Below are positions 42,569 through 50,255 of a stretch of DNA of 52,244 bases, piece after piece (within the stretch, counting starts at the first letter, position 1; every line of letters begins with the position of its first letter). The stretch comes from Verrucomicrobiales bacterium (GTDB lineage: Bacteria > Verrucomicrobiota > Verrucomicrobiia > Limisphaerales > UBA9464). The stretch is taken from the NCBI GenBank assembly GCA_016793645.1, contig JAEUHD010000240.1:1-52244 (forward strand), written 5' to 3'. The translations under genes were made by a program, and so were the position numbers. The notes beneath the pieces are model-generated. The model saw only the letters and a list, made by a program, of their open reading frames with translations, was not told the DNA's origin and did not search any database.

Positions 42569-43498
42569 CTACTTCAACGCGGTCCGGAGGACCCGCAGGT
42601 TCGCCCGCATGCCTTCCTCATAGGCTTCCGGCGCGAGGCGTCCGGTTTCCAGGGTGTCCAACTGCGCCACGGCAATTCCCAGATCCGTCGACAATTGGCG
42701 CGCCAGCCTCGGATCGGACTGGGGCTCAAGGAAGAGAACTCCCACGGACTTGGCGCGGATGGCGGCGGAAAGCTCGGCCAGGTAGCGCGGGGACGGGGAG
42801 GTCCCGGGGACCTCCTCAATGACACCCACGAGGATGAGTCCGAATCGCCGGCAGAAATACGGGAATGCGTCGTGGAACGTGACGACCTGGTGTTTCGTCA
42901 GGGGGGACAGGCTGGTCCGAAGGTCGCCCTCCAATTTTTCCAGGGTGCCGAGGTATCGTGCCGCGTTGGTGGCATAGGCCGCGGCGTTGGCGGGGTCCTC
43001 CCGTTGAAGGGCCAGCAGCAGGTTGGTGACCCCATGCCGGGCATATCGGGGGTCCAGCCACAGGTGCGGGTTGGCCTGGGAACTGTGCGGATGGGATTCG
43101 GCATCGGAGGCCCCGAACCCCAGATCCGGGATTTCGTAGATCAGTTGGTTGGTGGCGATCCCGGTGGCGACATCCACGATCTTCCGAGTGGCGGTGGGGT
43201 CATTGGCCGCGAGGACCGTTCCCACCCATGACTCGAGTCCGAGACCGTTGAAGAACAGGATGTCCGCCGACTTGAGCTTGCGCAGATCCCGTGGACGCAA
43301 CTGGTAGTCATGGGGGCTGACGTCGGCGGGGAGGAGGTTCTCCACGTCGGCCTGGGAGCCGGCCACGGACGTCGCCCAGGAATACAACGGGGCGATGGAA
43401 GTGACGATCTTGAGACGGCGTCCTTCAGCACCTGAGACCGGCAATGCCATCAGGGCCAGCGCCAGGGCGATCCATGGAAAACGATACCGGTGGGTCAC
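42569..43498 (-). CDS. znuA: Zinc ABC transporter substrate-binding protein
   Basis: This protein of about 309 residues belongs to the cluster-9 metal-binding family and delivers zinc to ZnuB. The signal peptide is FPWIALALALMALPVSGA. The ligands are visible: His in DVSPHDYQL, His in NPHLWLDP, His in VTFHDAFPY and Asp in EPQSD. The loop before the second ligand is short and holds only SHPHSS, less than the long His-rich loop of E. coli ZnuA. The start chosen is GTG 43498 (MTHRYRFPW), giving a normal signal peptide; TTG 43534 or GTG 43513 would add up to twelve residues. It is first in the operon. The S18 gene upstream ends in a terminator, so znuA has its own promoter. Confidence 0.92.
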   Translation of the reverse strand: MTHRYRFPWIALALALMALPVSGAEGRRLKIVTSIAPLYSWATSVAGSQADVENLLPADVSPHDYQLRPRDLRKLKSADILFFNGLGLESWVGTVLAANDPTATRKIVDVATGIATNQLIYEIPDLGFGASDAESHPHSSQANPHLWLDPRYARHGVTNLLLALQREDPANAAAYATNAARYLGTLEKLEGDLRTSLSPLTKHQVVTFHDAFPYFCRRFGLILVGVIEEVPGTSPSPRYLAELSAAIRAKSVGVLFLEPQSDPRLARQLSTDLGIAVAQLDTLETGRLAPEAYEEGMRANLRVLRTALK

Positions 43499-43516
43499 GG
43501 ACTCCAGTGTCACCGT

Positions 43517-43535
43517 TTTGCGGCTGGTTTGCAAA
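43517..43535 (-). promoter_or_regulatory. TTTGC-N9-GCAAA inverted repeat before znuA, possible Zur site
   Basis: An inverted repeat with 5-bp arms lies 19-37 bases upstream of the GTG chosen for znuA, between the S18 terminator and the gene. That is the place a zinc-responsive repressor would bind. The arms are short, and no second matching copy was found by eye before the DksA-like gene, so this is only a candidate. Confidence 0.3.
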
Positions 43536-43550
43536 TGACGGGCGCGCTCC

Positions 43551-43585
43551 GGAAAGAAAAAGGCCCGCCGGCGTAACGGCGGGCC
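43551..43585 (-). terminator. Rho-independent terminator after rpsR
   Basis: On the minus strand GGCCCGCCG-TTACGC-CGGCGGGCC, a perfect 9-bp stem with a six-base loop, runs straight into TTTTTCTTT. It lies 19 bases after the S18 stop and cleanly separates the DksA-L33-S18 unit from znuA. Confidence 0.9.
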
Positions 43586-43603
43586 CGGTATCGGAGTCCG
43601 GTC

Positions 43604-43852
43604 CTACTTCATGAGGAGCATCTGCCGGGCCCGCTTGATCGCGGTCGACAGGCGCCGCTGGTAGGCGGCCGGGAGTCCGGTGTACTTGCGGGGGAGAATG
43701 CGGCCATTTTCCGTCACATACTGCCGGAGCAGGGCAACGTTCTTGAAATCGATGGCGTCAATCGTGAAGTCCACCTTCGGCTTGACCCGCGGGGTGCGCG
43801 GGGAAAGGCGGCGCTTGGACTTCGAGTCGTCGAGCTTGGTCTTGCGGGGCAT
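43604..43852 (-). CDS. rpsR: Ribosomal protein S18, cysteine-free form
   Basis: This 82-residue S18 is recognisable from IDAIDFKNVALLRQYVTENGRILPRKYTG and the basic C-terminus RRLSTAIKRARQMLL. Zinc-binding S18 proteins have a pair of cysteines near the start; this one has none (RRLSPRTPRVKPKVDFT), so it is a zinc-independent (C-) type. It starts at ATG 43852, three bases after the L33 stop, and ends before a strong terminator. It is not in the usual rpsF-ssb-rpsR setting. Confidence 0.95.
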   Translation of the reverse strand: MPRKTKLDDSKSKRRLSPRTPRVKPKVDFTIDAIDFKNVALLRQYVTENGRILPRKYTGLPAAYQRRLSTAIKRARQMLLMK

Positions 43853-43855
43853 GGC

Positions 43856-44023
43856 TTACTTGATTTCGCGGTGCAGGGTGTGCCGCCGGAGGTCCGGGTT
43901 GTACTTCTTCTTCTCCACCTTTTCGGTTTGGAGCTTTTTGTTGCGGGTCGTCTGGTAGCGGCTGGGGGATTTTCCCTCCTTGCGCGCTTCCGTGCATTCA
44001 ATCGTGACGATTTCGCGGGGCAT
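43856..44023 (-). CDS. rpmG: Ribosomal protein L33, zinc-independent form
   Basis: This 55-residue L33 begins [17 protein letters not shown] and ends [18 protein letters not shown]. Zinc-type L33 has two C-x-x-C pairs; here only one Cys remains and the second pair is replaced (YNPDLR for YCPRCR), making it a C- form. ATG 44023 lies six bases after the DksA-like stop, and S18 follows three bases later. All three appear to be one operon. Confidence 0.96.
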   Translation of the reverse strand: MPREIVTIECTEARKEGKSPSRYQTTRNKKLQTEKVEKKKYNPDLRRHTLHREIK

Positions 44024-44029
44024 GGCAAC

Positions 44030-44665
44030 TTACTCTTTCTCTTTGGCGGCGGGGCGTTCCTCGGCCTCGTCATCCGAATCATCCGAATCCGATGCCGTGC
44101 CGGTTTCTACGCTGCCGAGCTGGCCCAGGCGGCGCTGTTTCAGGGCGCCCTCCTTTTCGAGCTGGGCCTGGGCTTCCACCGTGAACCGCGCCCAAGGAAT
44201 GGCATCCAGGCGTGCGCGGGGAATGGATTTCCCGGTGAGTTCGCAGACGCCGTAGGTCGATTTCTCGATCCGCTTCAGCGCCTCCTCGATCTCGTAAAGG
44301 GCATCCTGGTCCGAGGACAGGAGGCTCAATGCGAAGTCGCGGTCGAAATTGTCGGTGCCGGAGTCGCCCATGTGGAGGCTGTAGCTCTCCATCTCGCTCT
44401 GGGACTCCTTGGCCAGGCCGCTCATCTGGTCCCGAAGGCGGGAATGCAGCTCGAGCAGGTTCTGGTAATACTTCTGCCACTCCGGCTTGATCCGGGCGAC
44501 CGGAGTCCACTGGGATGTGGCGCCCTTGGACTGGCTCGCAGGGGGACGGCCGAGAATGGACGCGGCGCTGGCCTTGCGGGCCGGCTTGCCACGGTTCACG
44601 GCGGGTGCAGCCACGACTGGCTTCCGCACTGCGGCCTTGGGGGACGCTCCTTTTTTGGCGCTCAC
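44030..44665 (-). CDS. TraR/DksA-like protein with a degenerate zinc finger
   Basis: This 211-residue DksA/TraR-family protein has a long Ala/Lys-rich N-terminus (1-50), a coiled coil of about residues 60-135 and the C-terminal globular part. DksA proteins enter the RNA polymerase secondary channel and modulate transcription with ppGpp. In the C-terminal part YGVCELTGKSIPRARLDAIP and ARFTVEAQ align with the canonical four-cysteine finger, but only Cys141 is kept; Thr144, Thr162 and Ala165 replace the others. It therefore should not hold zinc. The tail is acidic (SDDSDDEAEERP). It starts at GTG 44665 and leads the L33-S18 unit. Related zinc-independent forms are common in some phyla, so it may be the main DksA rather than a spare. 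Confidence 0.88.
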   Translation of the reverse strand: MSAKKGASPKAAVRKPVVAAPAVNRGKPARKASAASILGRPPASQSKGATSQWTPVARIKPEWQKYYQNLLELHSRLRDQMSGLAKESQSEMESYSLHMGDSGTDNFDRDFALSLLSSDQDALYEIEEALKRIEKSTYGVCELTGKSIPRARLDAIPWARFTVEAQAQLEKEGALKQRRLGQLGSVETGTASDSDDSDDEAEERPAAKEKE

Positions 44666-44785
44666 GGTCGAGTTCCCGGTTAAAAAATCTCGTTCGGAAA
44701 ACTATCCAACGCCCGAAATTCCTGGGGAGTTTCGGAACGAAGGCCGCGCAACGTATCAAACGATCCCTTCTTGGCCATAAAAATC

Positions 44786-44809
44786 TTGGAAAAGATGGGC
44801 TTTTGGCCC
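44786..44809 (-). terminator. Weak terminator after the sialidase gene
   Basis: Beyond the sialidase stop the minus strand reads GGGC-CAAAA-GCCC followed by ATCTTTTCC. The four-base stem is short, so this is a weak terminator candidate. The rest of the 149-bp gap leads into the DksA-like gene, and no confident promoter was picked there. Confidence 0.35.
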
Positions 44810-44814
44810 GGTCC

Positions 44815-45978
44815 TCAGGGCCGCTCGCCGAACCAGTCGGAAGGGATTCGGACAAACTCAATCCGGGCATAGTTCTCGGCTTCAAACAGGCAGCCGATGC
44901 CGCCTCCCGGAAGGGGCGTCAGGGCGCTGTAGGCAAAGAAGCCCGGTCGCAGAAGCCGGCTTCGTGGCCAGGATCTCCCATCATCCCAGCTTGCGTGAAG
45001 CGTGCCCCGTTCCCTCCGGGAACCGAGGGGGCCGCAGAAGACAATCAGGCCCGGGGATCCGCCCCGGGGCTCCTCCACCCGAAGAATGGCGGCGTTGCAG
45101 CTCGGATCGGGCAGTTCCGGAACATCCTCCACCGGGGACCAGGTCTCACCTCCGTCGCGACTGATGGCGGTTTTCCGAAGCGGCGCCCCGGCGAACGGCC
45201 GGCTGTTGAGTCGTACACTGCCGTCCGAAAGTTCCACCATCTGGACCTCATTGATCTGACTTCGGAGGCCCGAGGAGGCCGTTTCAACCCTCGCACCGGG
45301 CGCATTCGCGCCGGTGGTCCAATGGTCCCCGTGGTCGTCGCTGAAGACGGCGTAGTTGTTCCATTGATGGTACGGGCCTTCGTTGAACGGAATGATCAGC
45401 CGACCGGCATGGGGGCCGCGGCGCAACTGGATTCCCGCCCCCGGACCGCTCGCGATGGTCGTCGCCGTAGTCTCCCTCTTGGTGGAACGCGTCAGGTCGC
45501 ACGGTGGGGACCAGGTTTTTCCATCGTCATCCGAATGGGTGAGCAGGTTTCGGTAGATGTTGGTGCCTTCCCACCCCGGCGCCGTTTCCCGGCTGGTCTC
45601 CTTCAAGTGGGAGGGAATCCTCTGGTACATGAGGAAGATCCTTCCCGTGGCGTGATCCACCACCGCCGTCGGGTTGTTCAGCGAATGGGCTCCATCCTCC
45701 TGAACCACCTGGAGCGGCTCCCACGTGCGTCCCCCGTCCCGGCTTCGCCGAAGCAGCAGATCGTTTCCCGCCTGATCCTGCGGCGCCCCGCGGCCTTCCG
45801 CGAAGGCCAGGAGCGTGCCCTGGCCGGTGGTGACGATCGAGGGAATCCGGATGGAACGGTACCCCCCGTCGCCGGCCGTGAAGACCGGGGTGGACTCCGG
45901 CGCTTGTCCGTCGGCGTCCGCGGCGAGCGAAAGCCCGTGGGCGGCGAGAAGAATGGCGAGGCAGCGGACGAGGTTCAC
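44815..45978 (-). CDS. Exported sialidase (GH33-type)
   Basis: This 387-residue secreted sialidase cleaves terminal sialic acids from glycoconjugates. The signal peptide is RCLAILLAAHGLSLAADA. It is a six-bladed propeller with the F/Y-R-I-P-type strand (YRSIRIPSIV, the first Arg of the triad), and Asp boxes SRDGGRTWEP, SDDDGKTWSP, SDDHGDHWTT, SRDGGETWSP and SWDDGRSWPR. The catalytic segments include EGRGAPQDQAG and YSALTPLPGG. It starts at GTG 45978, 34 bp after the permease, so it sits at the end of a sugar ABC transporter operon. No sialic-acid catabolic genes are nearby, so the link with uptake is a suggestion. Confidence 0.9.
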   Translation of the reverse strand: MNLVRCLAILLAAHGLSLAADADGQAPESTPVFTAGDGGYRSIRIPSIVTTGQGTLLAFAEGRGAPQDQAGNDLLLRRSRDGGRTWEPLQVVQEDGAHSLNNPTAVVDHATGRIFLMYQRIPSHLKETSRETAPGWEGTNIYRNLLTHSDDDGKTWSPPCDLTRSTKRETTATTIASGPGAGIQLRRGPHAGRLIIPFNEGPYHQWNNYAVFSDDHGDHWTTGANAPGARVETASSGLRSQINEVQMVELSDGSVRLNSRPFAGAPLRKTAISRDGGETWSPVEDVPELPDPSCNAAILRVEEPRGGSPGLIVFCGPLGSRRERGTLHASWDDGRSWPRSRLLRPGFFAYSALTPLPGGGIGCLFEAENYARIEFVRIPSDWFGERP

Positions 45979-46012
45979 GATGAGGGGGGACGTCTGGGTG
46001 GAAACTCCGCTC

Positions 46013-47353
46013 CTATTGGGAATCGCGGGTGCGCAACCGGATCCGGTCGAGGAGCACGGCTCCCAGGATCACCGCACCCAGGACGACCTTTTGCGTGTAA
46101 CTCTCCACGTTGGTCAGGTTCATTCCGTTTTGGATCACTGCGATGGTGAAGGCCCCGGTGAGGGTCCCCAGCATCCGCCCTTCGCCGCCACTCAGGCTGG
46201 TTCCCCCGACCACGACTGCGGCGATCACGTAGAGCTCGTACATGTTGCCATAGGTGGCGGAACCGCTTTTCAGTTGTGAGGCCATGATGACGCCGCCGAG
46301 TCCGGCAAGGAGCGCGCTGGCGACGTAGGCGAGCAGGAGCACGCGTCGGACCGGAACGCCGGAAAGGCGGGCCGCCTCCCGGTTGCCTCCCACCGCATAG
46401 AGATACCGGCCGGGCGTCATGCGCGTCATCAGCACATGGGCGAGGGCGTAGAGAACCAGCATGAGGACAACGGCGTTGGGCATCCGGCCGAAGTCCGCAC
46501 CGCGCCCTAGCCAGACGAAGGAATCCGGAAGTTGGTAGATGGACTGGCCGTGGGCGAGGATGTAGGCGAGGCCGCTTCCGACGAGCATCATGGCGAGCGT
46601 GACGATGAAGGGCGGGATTCCAAACCGCGTGATCATGCTTCCGGTGAAGGCTCCGAGGATTCCGCAGGAAAGGATGGACGCGATCGCGGCAAGGATCATT
46701 CCCGCGGTCCCGGCCTCGGTGCCGCCGGCGTAGTCGCGGATGAAGCGCGCGGTCAGGACGGCGGACAGGGCGATCAGGCTGCCCACGGACAAATCGATGC
46801 CGCCGGTGATGATCACAAAGGTCATTCCGATCGCGACGATGGCGATCACCGCGATCTGGTTGGCGATGTTCAGGAGATTCCCCGACTTCAGAAAATTGGG
46901 CCACCGGTACTCCCGGGGGACGATCCGGCGCGGCTCGCCGATCGAGGGGAAGTCGGACTTCAGGTCGGTGAAAACCAGCCACGCCCCGGAGACCGGCGTG
47001 CACGCGATGGCGTCCAGACGTCCCCCGGAGGCACTGATCCGCTGCAGGGCCTCGCGCGCCTGCCGGGGTTCGCCCCGGGCCACGTCGAGGATCCGGACTC
47101 CGGACCCGGCGAGGAGGCGTTCGATTTCCGTGGCGAACTCCGGGTCCCCGGGCTGATCGCTGACCGCAATGAGAACCCGGGCGGACCCGCCCGGGAATTC
47201 CCGAAGAACGTCGGCCACCTGGCGGGCCGCCTCCACTCCGGTGGCCGACTGCGGGGTCAGGGTGACGATGCTGAAGTAGGCGCAGAGGAGCAGGAGCACC
47301 AGCACCATGCCATGCTCGGCGAGCAGCCGGGAGAGTCGGGGCTTCAAGGTCAT
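46013..47353 (-). CDS. RbsC-type sugar ABC permease with an inserted extracytoplasmic domain
   Basis: This 446-residue permease of the ribose/galactose family resembles RbsC but is about 120 residues longer. The first helix (GMVLVLLLLCAYFSIVTL, about 15-32) is followed by an insert from about residue 33 to 145 that has alpha/beta character and lies outside the membrane (ARQVADVLREFPGGSARVLI, EFATEIERLLAGSGVRILDV). The normal RbsC body resumes at FLKSGNLLNIANQI, and then shows GMTFVIITGGIDLSVGSLIA, RFGIPPFIVTLAMM and AVGGNREAARLSGV. The insert looks like one lobe of a sugar-binding protein. ATG 47353 overlaps the ATPase stop (ATGA). Confidence 0.87.
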   Translation of the reverse strand: MTLKPRLSRLLAEHGMVLVLLLLCAYFSIVTLTPQSATGVEAARQVADVLREFPGGSARVLIAVSDQPGDPEFATEIERLLAGSGVRILDVARGEPRQAREALQRISASGGRLDAIACTPVSGAWLVFTDLKSDFPSIGEPRRIVPREYRWPNFLKSGNLLNIANQIAVIAIVAIGMTFVIITGGIDLSVGSLIALSAVLTARFIRDYAGGTEAGTAGMILAAIASILSCGILGAFTGSMITRFGIPPFIVTLAMMLVGSGLAYILAHGQSIYQLPDSFVWLGRGADFGRMPNAVVLMLVLYALAHVLMTRMTPGRYLYAVGGNREAARLSGVPVRRVLLLAYVASALLAGLGGVIMASQLKSGSATYGNMYELYVIAAVVVGGTSLSGGEGRMLGTLTGAFTIAVIQNGMNLTNVESYTQKVVLGAVILGAVLLDRIRLRTRDSQ

Positions 47354-48882
47354 TCGACGGCAAGATGAAGGATTTCTTCCTGGGTCGCCTGGCGGGCGTC
47401 CGCAATTTCCCCGGCCACCCGTCCCTGGCGCAGCACCAGGATGCGGTCCGCCATTCCCAGGACCTCCGGCAGTTCGGAGCTGATCATGATCAGGGCCTTT
47501 CCGGCGGCGGCCAGTTCGTTCATCAGCCTGTAAATCTCGTATTTTGCCCCGACATCGATCCCGCGCGTGGGTTCGTCAAAGATCAGCACCTCGCAGTTTC
47601 GGGCCAGCCATTTCGCCAGGACGACCTTTTGCTGATTCCCCCCGGAGAGATTCCCGGCCCGTTCCTCCGGCCCCGGGATCCGGATTCCAAGCCGCCGCGC
47701 ATAATCCGCGAAGTCCTCGCGTTCGATCCCGAGCTTCAAGAATCCCCGATGGGAAAAACGTTCGAGGTTGGGCAGGCCGAAATTCTCCAGGACGGAATGG
47801 CGAAGCACGAGTCCCTGGAGTTTCCGATCCTCGGTCAGGAGTCCGATCCCGGACCGGATGGCATCGCGGGGCGACCGGATGTCGAGGATGTTTCCGTCGA
47901 GCCGGATCTCCCCGCAGTCGCGAGGGTCGGCGCCAAAGATCAGGCGCGCCGTTTCGGTGCGTCCGGCGCCGATCAGGCCGGTCATCGCGAGGATTTCACC
48001 CCGGCGAACGGAAAAGGAGATGTCGCGGACGACCTGGCCCCGGCCCAGTCCATGGACCTCGAGCCGGGTATTGCCGGGGACGGAGGATCGTGGCGGAAAC
48101 TCGTCCTTCAGCTCCCGTCCCACCATCAGGCCGATCAGGGCGGTCCGGGAGATTCCGCCCGCCGGTGCCTCCCCCACATTCCGCCCGTCGCGCAGCACGG
48201 TGATGCGGTCGGCAATGAGGTCGATCTCATCGAGGCGATGGCTGATGTAGATGATCCCGAGGCCCTGGCGTCGCAGTTCCCGGATGATCCCAAACAGGCG
48301 CTCCACCTCGTGGGCGGTCAGGGCCGCGGTGGGTTCGTCCATGACGAGGATCCGGGCCTCGAAGGCGAGGGCCTTGGCGATCTCCACCAACTGTTGCTGT
48401 GCGGTGGTGAGGGTTCGACAGGGCGTCCTCGGATCGAAATTGGCCCCCAGCCTCCCGAACAGGGCCCGCGTCGCGCGTGATTCCTCGGAGCCGGAGACGA
48501 AGCCGACGCGCGACGTTTCCCGTCCCAGGAAGATGTTCTCCATGGCGGACAGGCCTGGAACGAGATTGAACTCCTGGTAGATCACGGCCACCCCGGCCCG
48601 GCGGGAGTCTTCCGGGGTTCGAAACACGGTGGAACAGCCGTCGACATGGAGGGTGCCCGCATCGGCGGCATGGGCACCCCCGAGGACCCGCATCAGCGTG
48701 CTTTTGCCGGCGCCATTTTCGCCCAACAGGGCCAGCACCTCCCCCCGGTTCAGGGTGAGGTCCACTCCTCGCAACGCCCGCACCCCGGGAAAGGACTTCA
48801 TGATACCCCGCATCTCCAACAGGGGCGGGGCGGGCTTCCCGGAGCCGAGGGATGCGGACTGTGAGGGGGGAGCGGAGGTCAC
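47350..48882 (-). CDS. Sugar ABC transporter ATPase (RbsA-type, two ATPase domains)
   Basis: This RbsA-like double ATPase has about 510 residues if it starts at GTG 48882. The first domain has Walker A GENGAGKST, the atypical signature TTAQQQLVEIAKAL and Walker B ILVMDEPTAAL. The second has the degenerate loop GLIGAGRTE, signature LSGGNQQKVVLAKWLA and Walker B VLIFDEPTRGID. The reading frame is open much further upstream with a Ser/Pro-rich sequence that overlaps the binding-protein gene, so a long start is rejected. A start at the TTG or ATG just before RGIMKSFPGV (48819-48816) is also possible. It overlaps the permease by four bases. Confidence 0.9.
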   Translation of the reverse strand: MTSAPPSQSASLGSGKPAPPLLEMRGIMKSFPGVRALRGVDLTLNRGEVLALLGENGAGKSTLMRVLGGAHAADAGTLHVDGCSTVFRTPEDSRRAGVAVIYQEFNLVPGLSAMENIFLGRETSRVGFVSGSEESRATRALFGRLGANFDPRTPCRTLTTAQQQLVEIAKALAFEARILVMDEPTAALTAHEVERLFGIIRELRRQGLGIIYISHRLDEIDLIADRITVLRDGRNVGEAPAGGISRTALIGLMVGRELKDEFPPRSSVPGNTRLEVHGLGRGQVVRDISFSVRRGEILAMTGLIGAGRTETARLIFGADPRDCGEIRLDGNILDIRSPRDAIRSGIGLLTEDRKLQGLVLRHSVLENFGLPNLERFSHRGFLKLGIEREDFADYARRLGIRIPGPEERAGNLSGGNQQKVVLAKWLARNCEVLIFDEPTRGIDVGAKYEIYRLMNELAAAGKALIMISSELPEVLGMADRILVLRQGRVAGEIADARQATQEEILHLAVE

Positions 48883-48988
48883 CGGAGGATCGGATGTGCG
48901 GATGGCGGCGTCTGGAGGCAGGCGGGAGGTTCCTCGGACTCCGACGCCGGGCTCCGCGGGGCGGCGGGAGGTGGATGCGCGGGCAATC

Positions 48989-49978
48989 CTAGCGGAGCTC
49001 GGGATCCGCCGCACCGTCGGCGCGGCGGTAAAGGCGGGTTGGAATCAACATTTGGGGGGGAAGGGTCTCCCCCTTGGAGTGCCGGACGATGGCGTCCACG
49101 ATCTGGACGCCCATTTTGTCGGGGAACTGGATGGGGTCCGCGTAGATCTTCCCGTCCTTGATCGCCTGCCTGCCCTCGGGTTGCCCGTCGAAGCCGACGA
49201 TCAGGACCTGGGTTTTCCCGGCCTTTTCAAGGGCCGCACGGGCTCCGAGAGCTGCGGGATCATTGATGGCGAAGAGTCCCCGAAGGTCCGGGTGCGCCTG
49301 GAGGGCGTCCTCCGCTGCCTTGTAGCCCTGATCCTTGGCACCACCGCTTTCCAGTTCGGTCACGATTTCGATTCGCGGCTTTCCGGAAGCATTGTGGGCG
49401 TCGATGACTTCGCGGAACCCCTTCACCCGGAGTTGGCAGGATTCGGCCTGCTTGAAATGGAGGATTCCGATTTTTCCACCGGAGGGTCCGAGCGCCTCAA
49501 TCATGGCGGCGCCCGCCTCCCGGCCTCCTCCGTAATTGTCGGTCGCCACCTGCGTCACAATTTTCACGCCGGGCTCATTGCAGGGGATGTCCACCGTGAA
49601 CACCGGGATCCCGGCGGCGTTGGCCTCCTGAATCACCGGGATGATGGACTTCGAGTCGCACGGGCTGAGCACGATCGCACTGACCTTCTTGACGATGAAG
49701 TCCTTGATCTGGTTGCCCTGCTTGGCGACGTCCTTGTCTCCGCTGACGACCACGGCGTCGTATCCCCGTTGACGACCCTCGGCGGTAATGGTGTCCCCGA
49801 TGACCTTGAAGAACGGATTGTCGAGGGTCAGGAGGGAGACCCCGATGGCGCCGCGGCCTCCGGGCGGGGACGCGGCGGCGCCCGCCGGGGTGGCGGTGGA
49901 TTCGGAGGGTTTTCCGCAGCCGGCCAGGAACCCGGCGGTTGCGAGGAGCAGGGGAAGTAGAACCGGATGCAGTTTCAT
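48989..49978 (-). CDS. Sugar-binding lipoprotein of ABC transporter (RbsB-like)
   Basis: This 329-residue periplasmic-binding protein of the ribose/galactose family starts at ATG 49978. Its signal peptide ends in a lipobox (ATAGFLAGC), so the mature protein is anchored by lipid to a membrane. The two-lobed fold is recognisable from IGVSLLTLDNPFFKVIGDTI, YDAVVVSGDKD, IPVFTVDIPCN, GGKIGILHFKQAESC, FAINDPAALGARAA and IVGFDGQPEGRQAI. It is first of the operon binding protein, ATPase, permease, sialidase. The sugar is unknown. A perfect 14-bp palindrome lies 213 bp upstream. Confidence 0.93.
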   Translation of the reverse strand: MKLHPVLLPLLLATAGFLAGCGKPSESTATPAGAAASPPGGRGAIGVSLLTLDNPFFKVIGDTITAEGRQRGYDAVVVSGDKDVAKQGNQIKDFIVKKVSAIVLSPCDSKSIIPVIQEANAAGIPVFTVDIPCNEPGVKIVTQVATDNYGGGREAGAAMIEALGPSGGKIGILHFKQAESCQLRVKGFREVIDAHNASGKPRIEIVTELESGGAKDQGYKAAEDALQAHPDLRGLFAINDPAALGARAALEKAGKTQVLIVGFDGQPEGRQAIKDGKIYADPIQFPDKMGVQIVDAIVRHSKGETLPPQMLIPTRLYRRADGAADPELR

Positions 49979-50190
49979 GCGAGGGACGGAGGATTGGCAC
50001 CGAAATCGAGGCGGGTGTCGATTCGAAGTTCGAGGCGGGTCCGGACCGGGGGCTTCCTTCGGATCCGGCATTTGGCTCTGCGTTTCGCGTTGCAAACCGA
50101 CGTCGGCTGACCGGAGTGCGGTCGGTCCGGGGTGCTCCGTCCGGACTTCACCGAGTGCCGGTTGGGCCCGGCCACGATTGAGGTGGTCCG

Positions 50191-50204
50191 GTTCGTCGAC
50201 GAAC
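50191..50204 (-). promoter_or_regulatory. Perfect 14-bp palindrome, LacI-type operator candidate
   Basis: GTTCGTCGACGAAC is a perfect even palindrome with a central CG, the usual build of LacI/GalR-family operators, upstream of the sugar-transporter operon. No LacI-type gene lies in the window. A separate CCCC/GGGG hairpin at 50211-50224 probably ends the transcript of the right-edge gene. Confidence 0.4.
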
Positions 50205-50210
50205 GGCTGT

Positions 50211-50224
50211 CCCCAACGACGGGG
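50211..50224 (-). terminator. Short GC hairpin after the right-edge gene
   Basis: CCCC-GTCGTT-GGGG on the minus strand, about 30 bases beyond the stop of the secreted repeat protein, could help end that transcript. There is no T-run, so it is a weak candidate. Confidence 0.3.
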
Positions 50225-50255
50225 GCTTCCCGGCGTTGATCTTCGGAGGCCAGCC

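Noticed and set aside
43532..43534. TTG start for ZnuA
   Set aside because: It would place twelve extra polar residues before the signal peptide and overlap the inverted repeat; GTG 43498 gives a standard signal peptide.
48882..49014. Longer start for the RbsA-type ATPase
   Set aside because: It gives a Ser/Pro/Arg-rich extension not seen in the family and overlaps the binding-protein gene.
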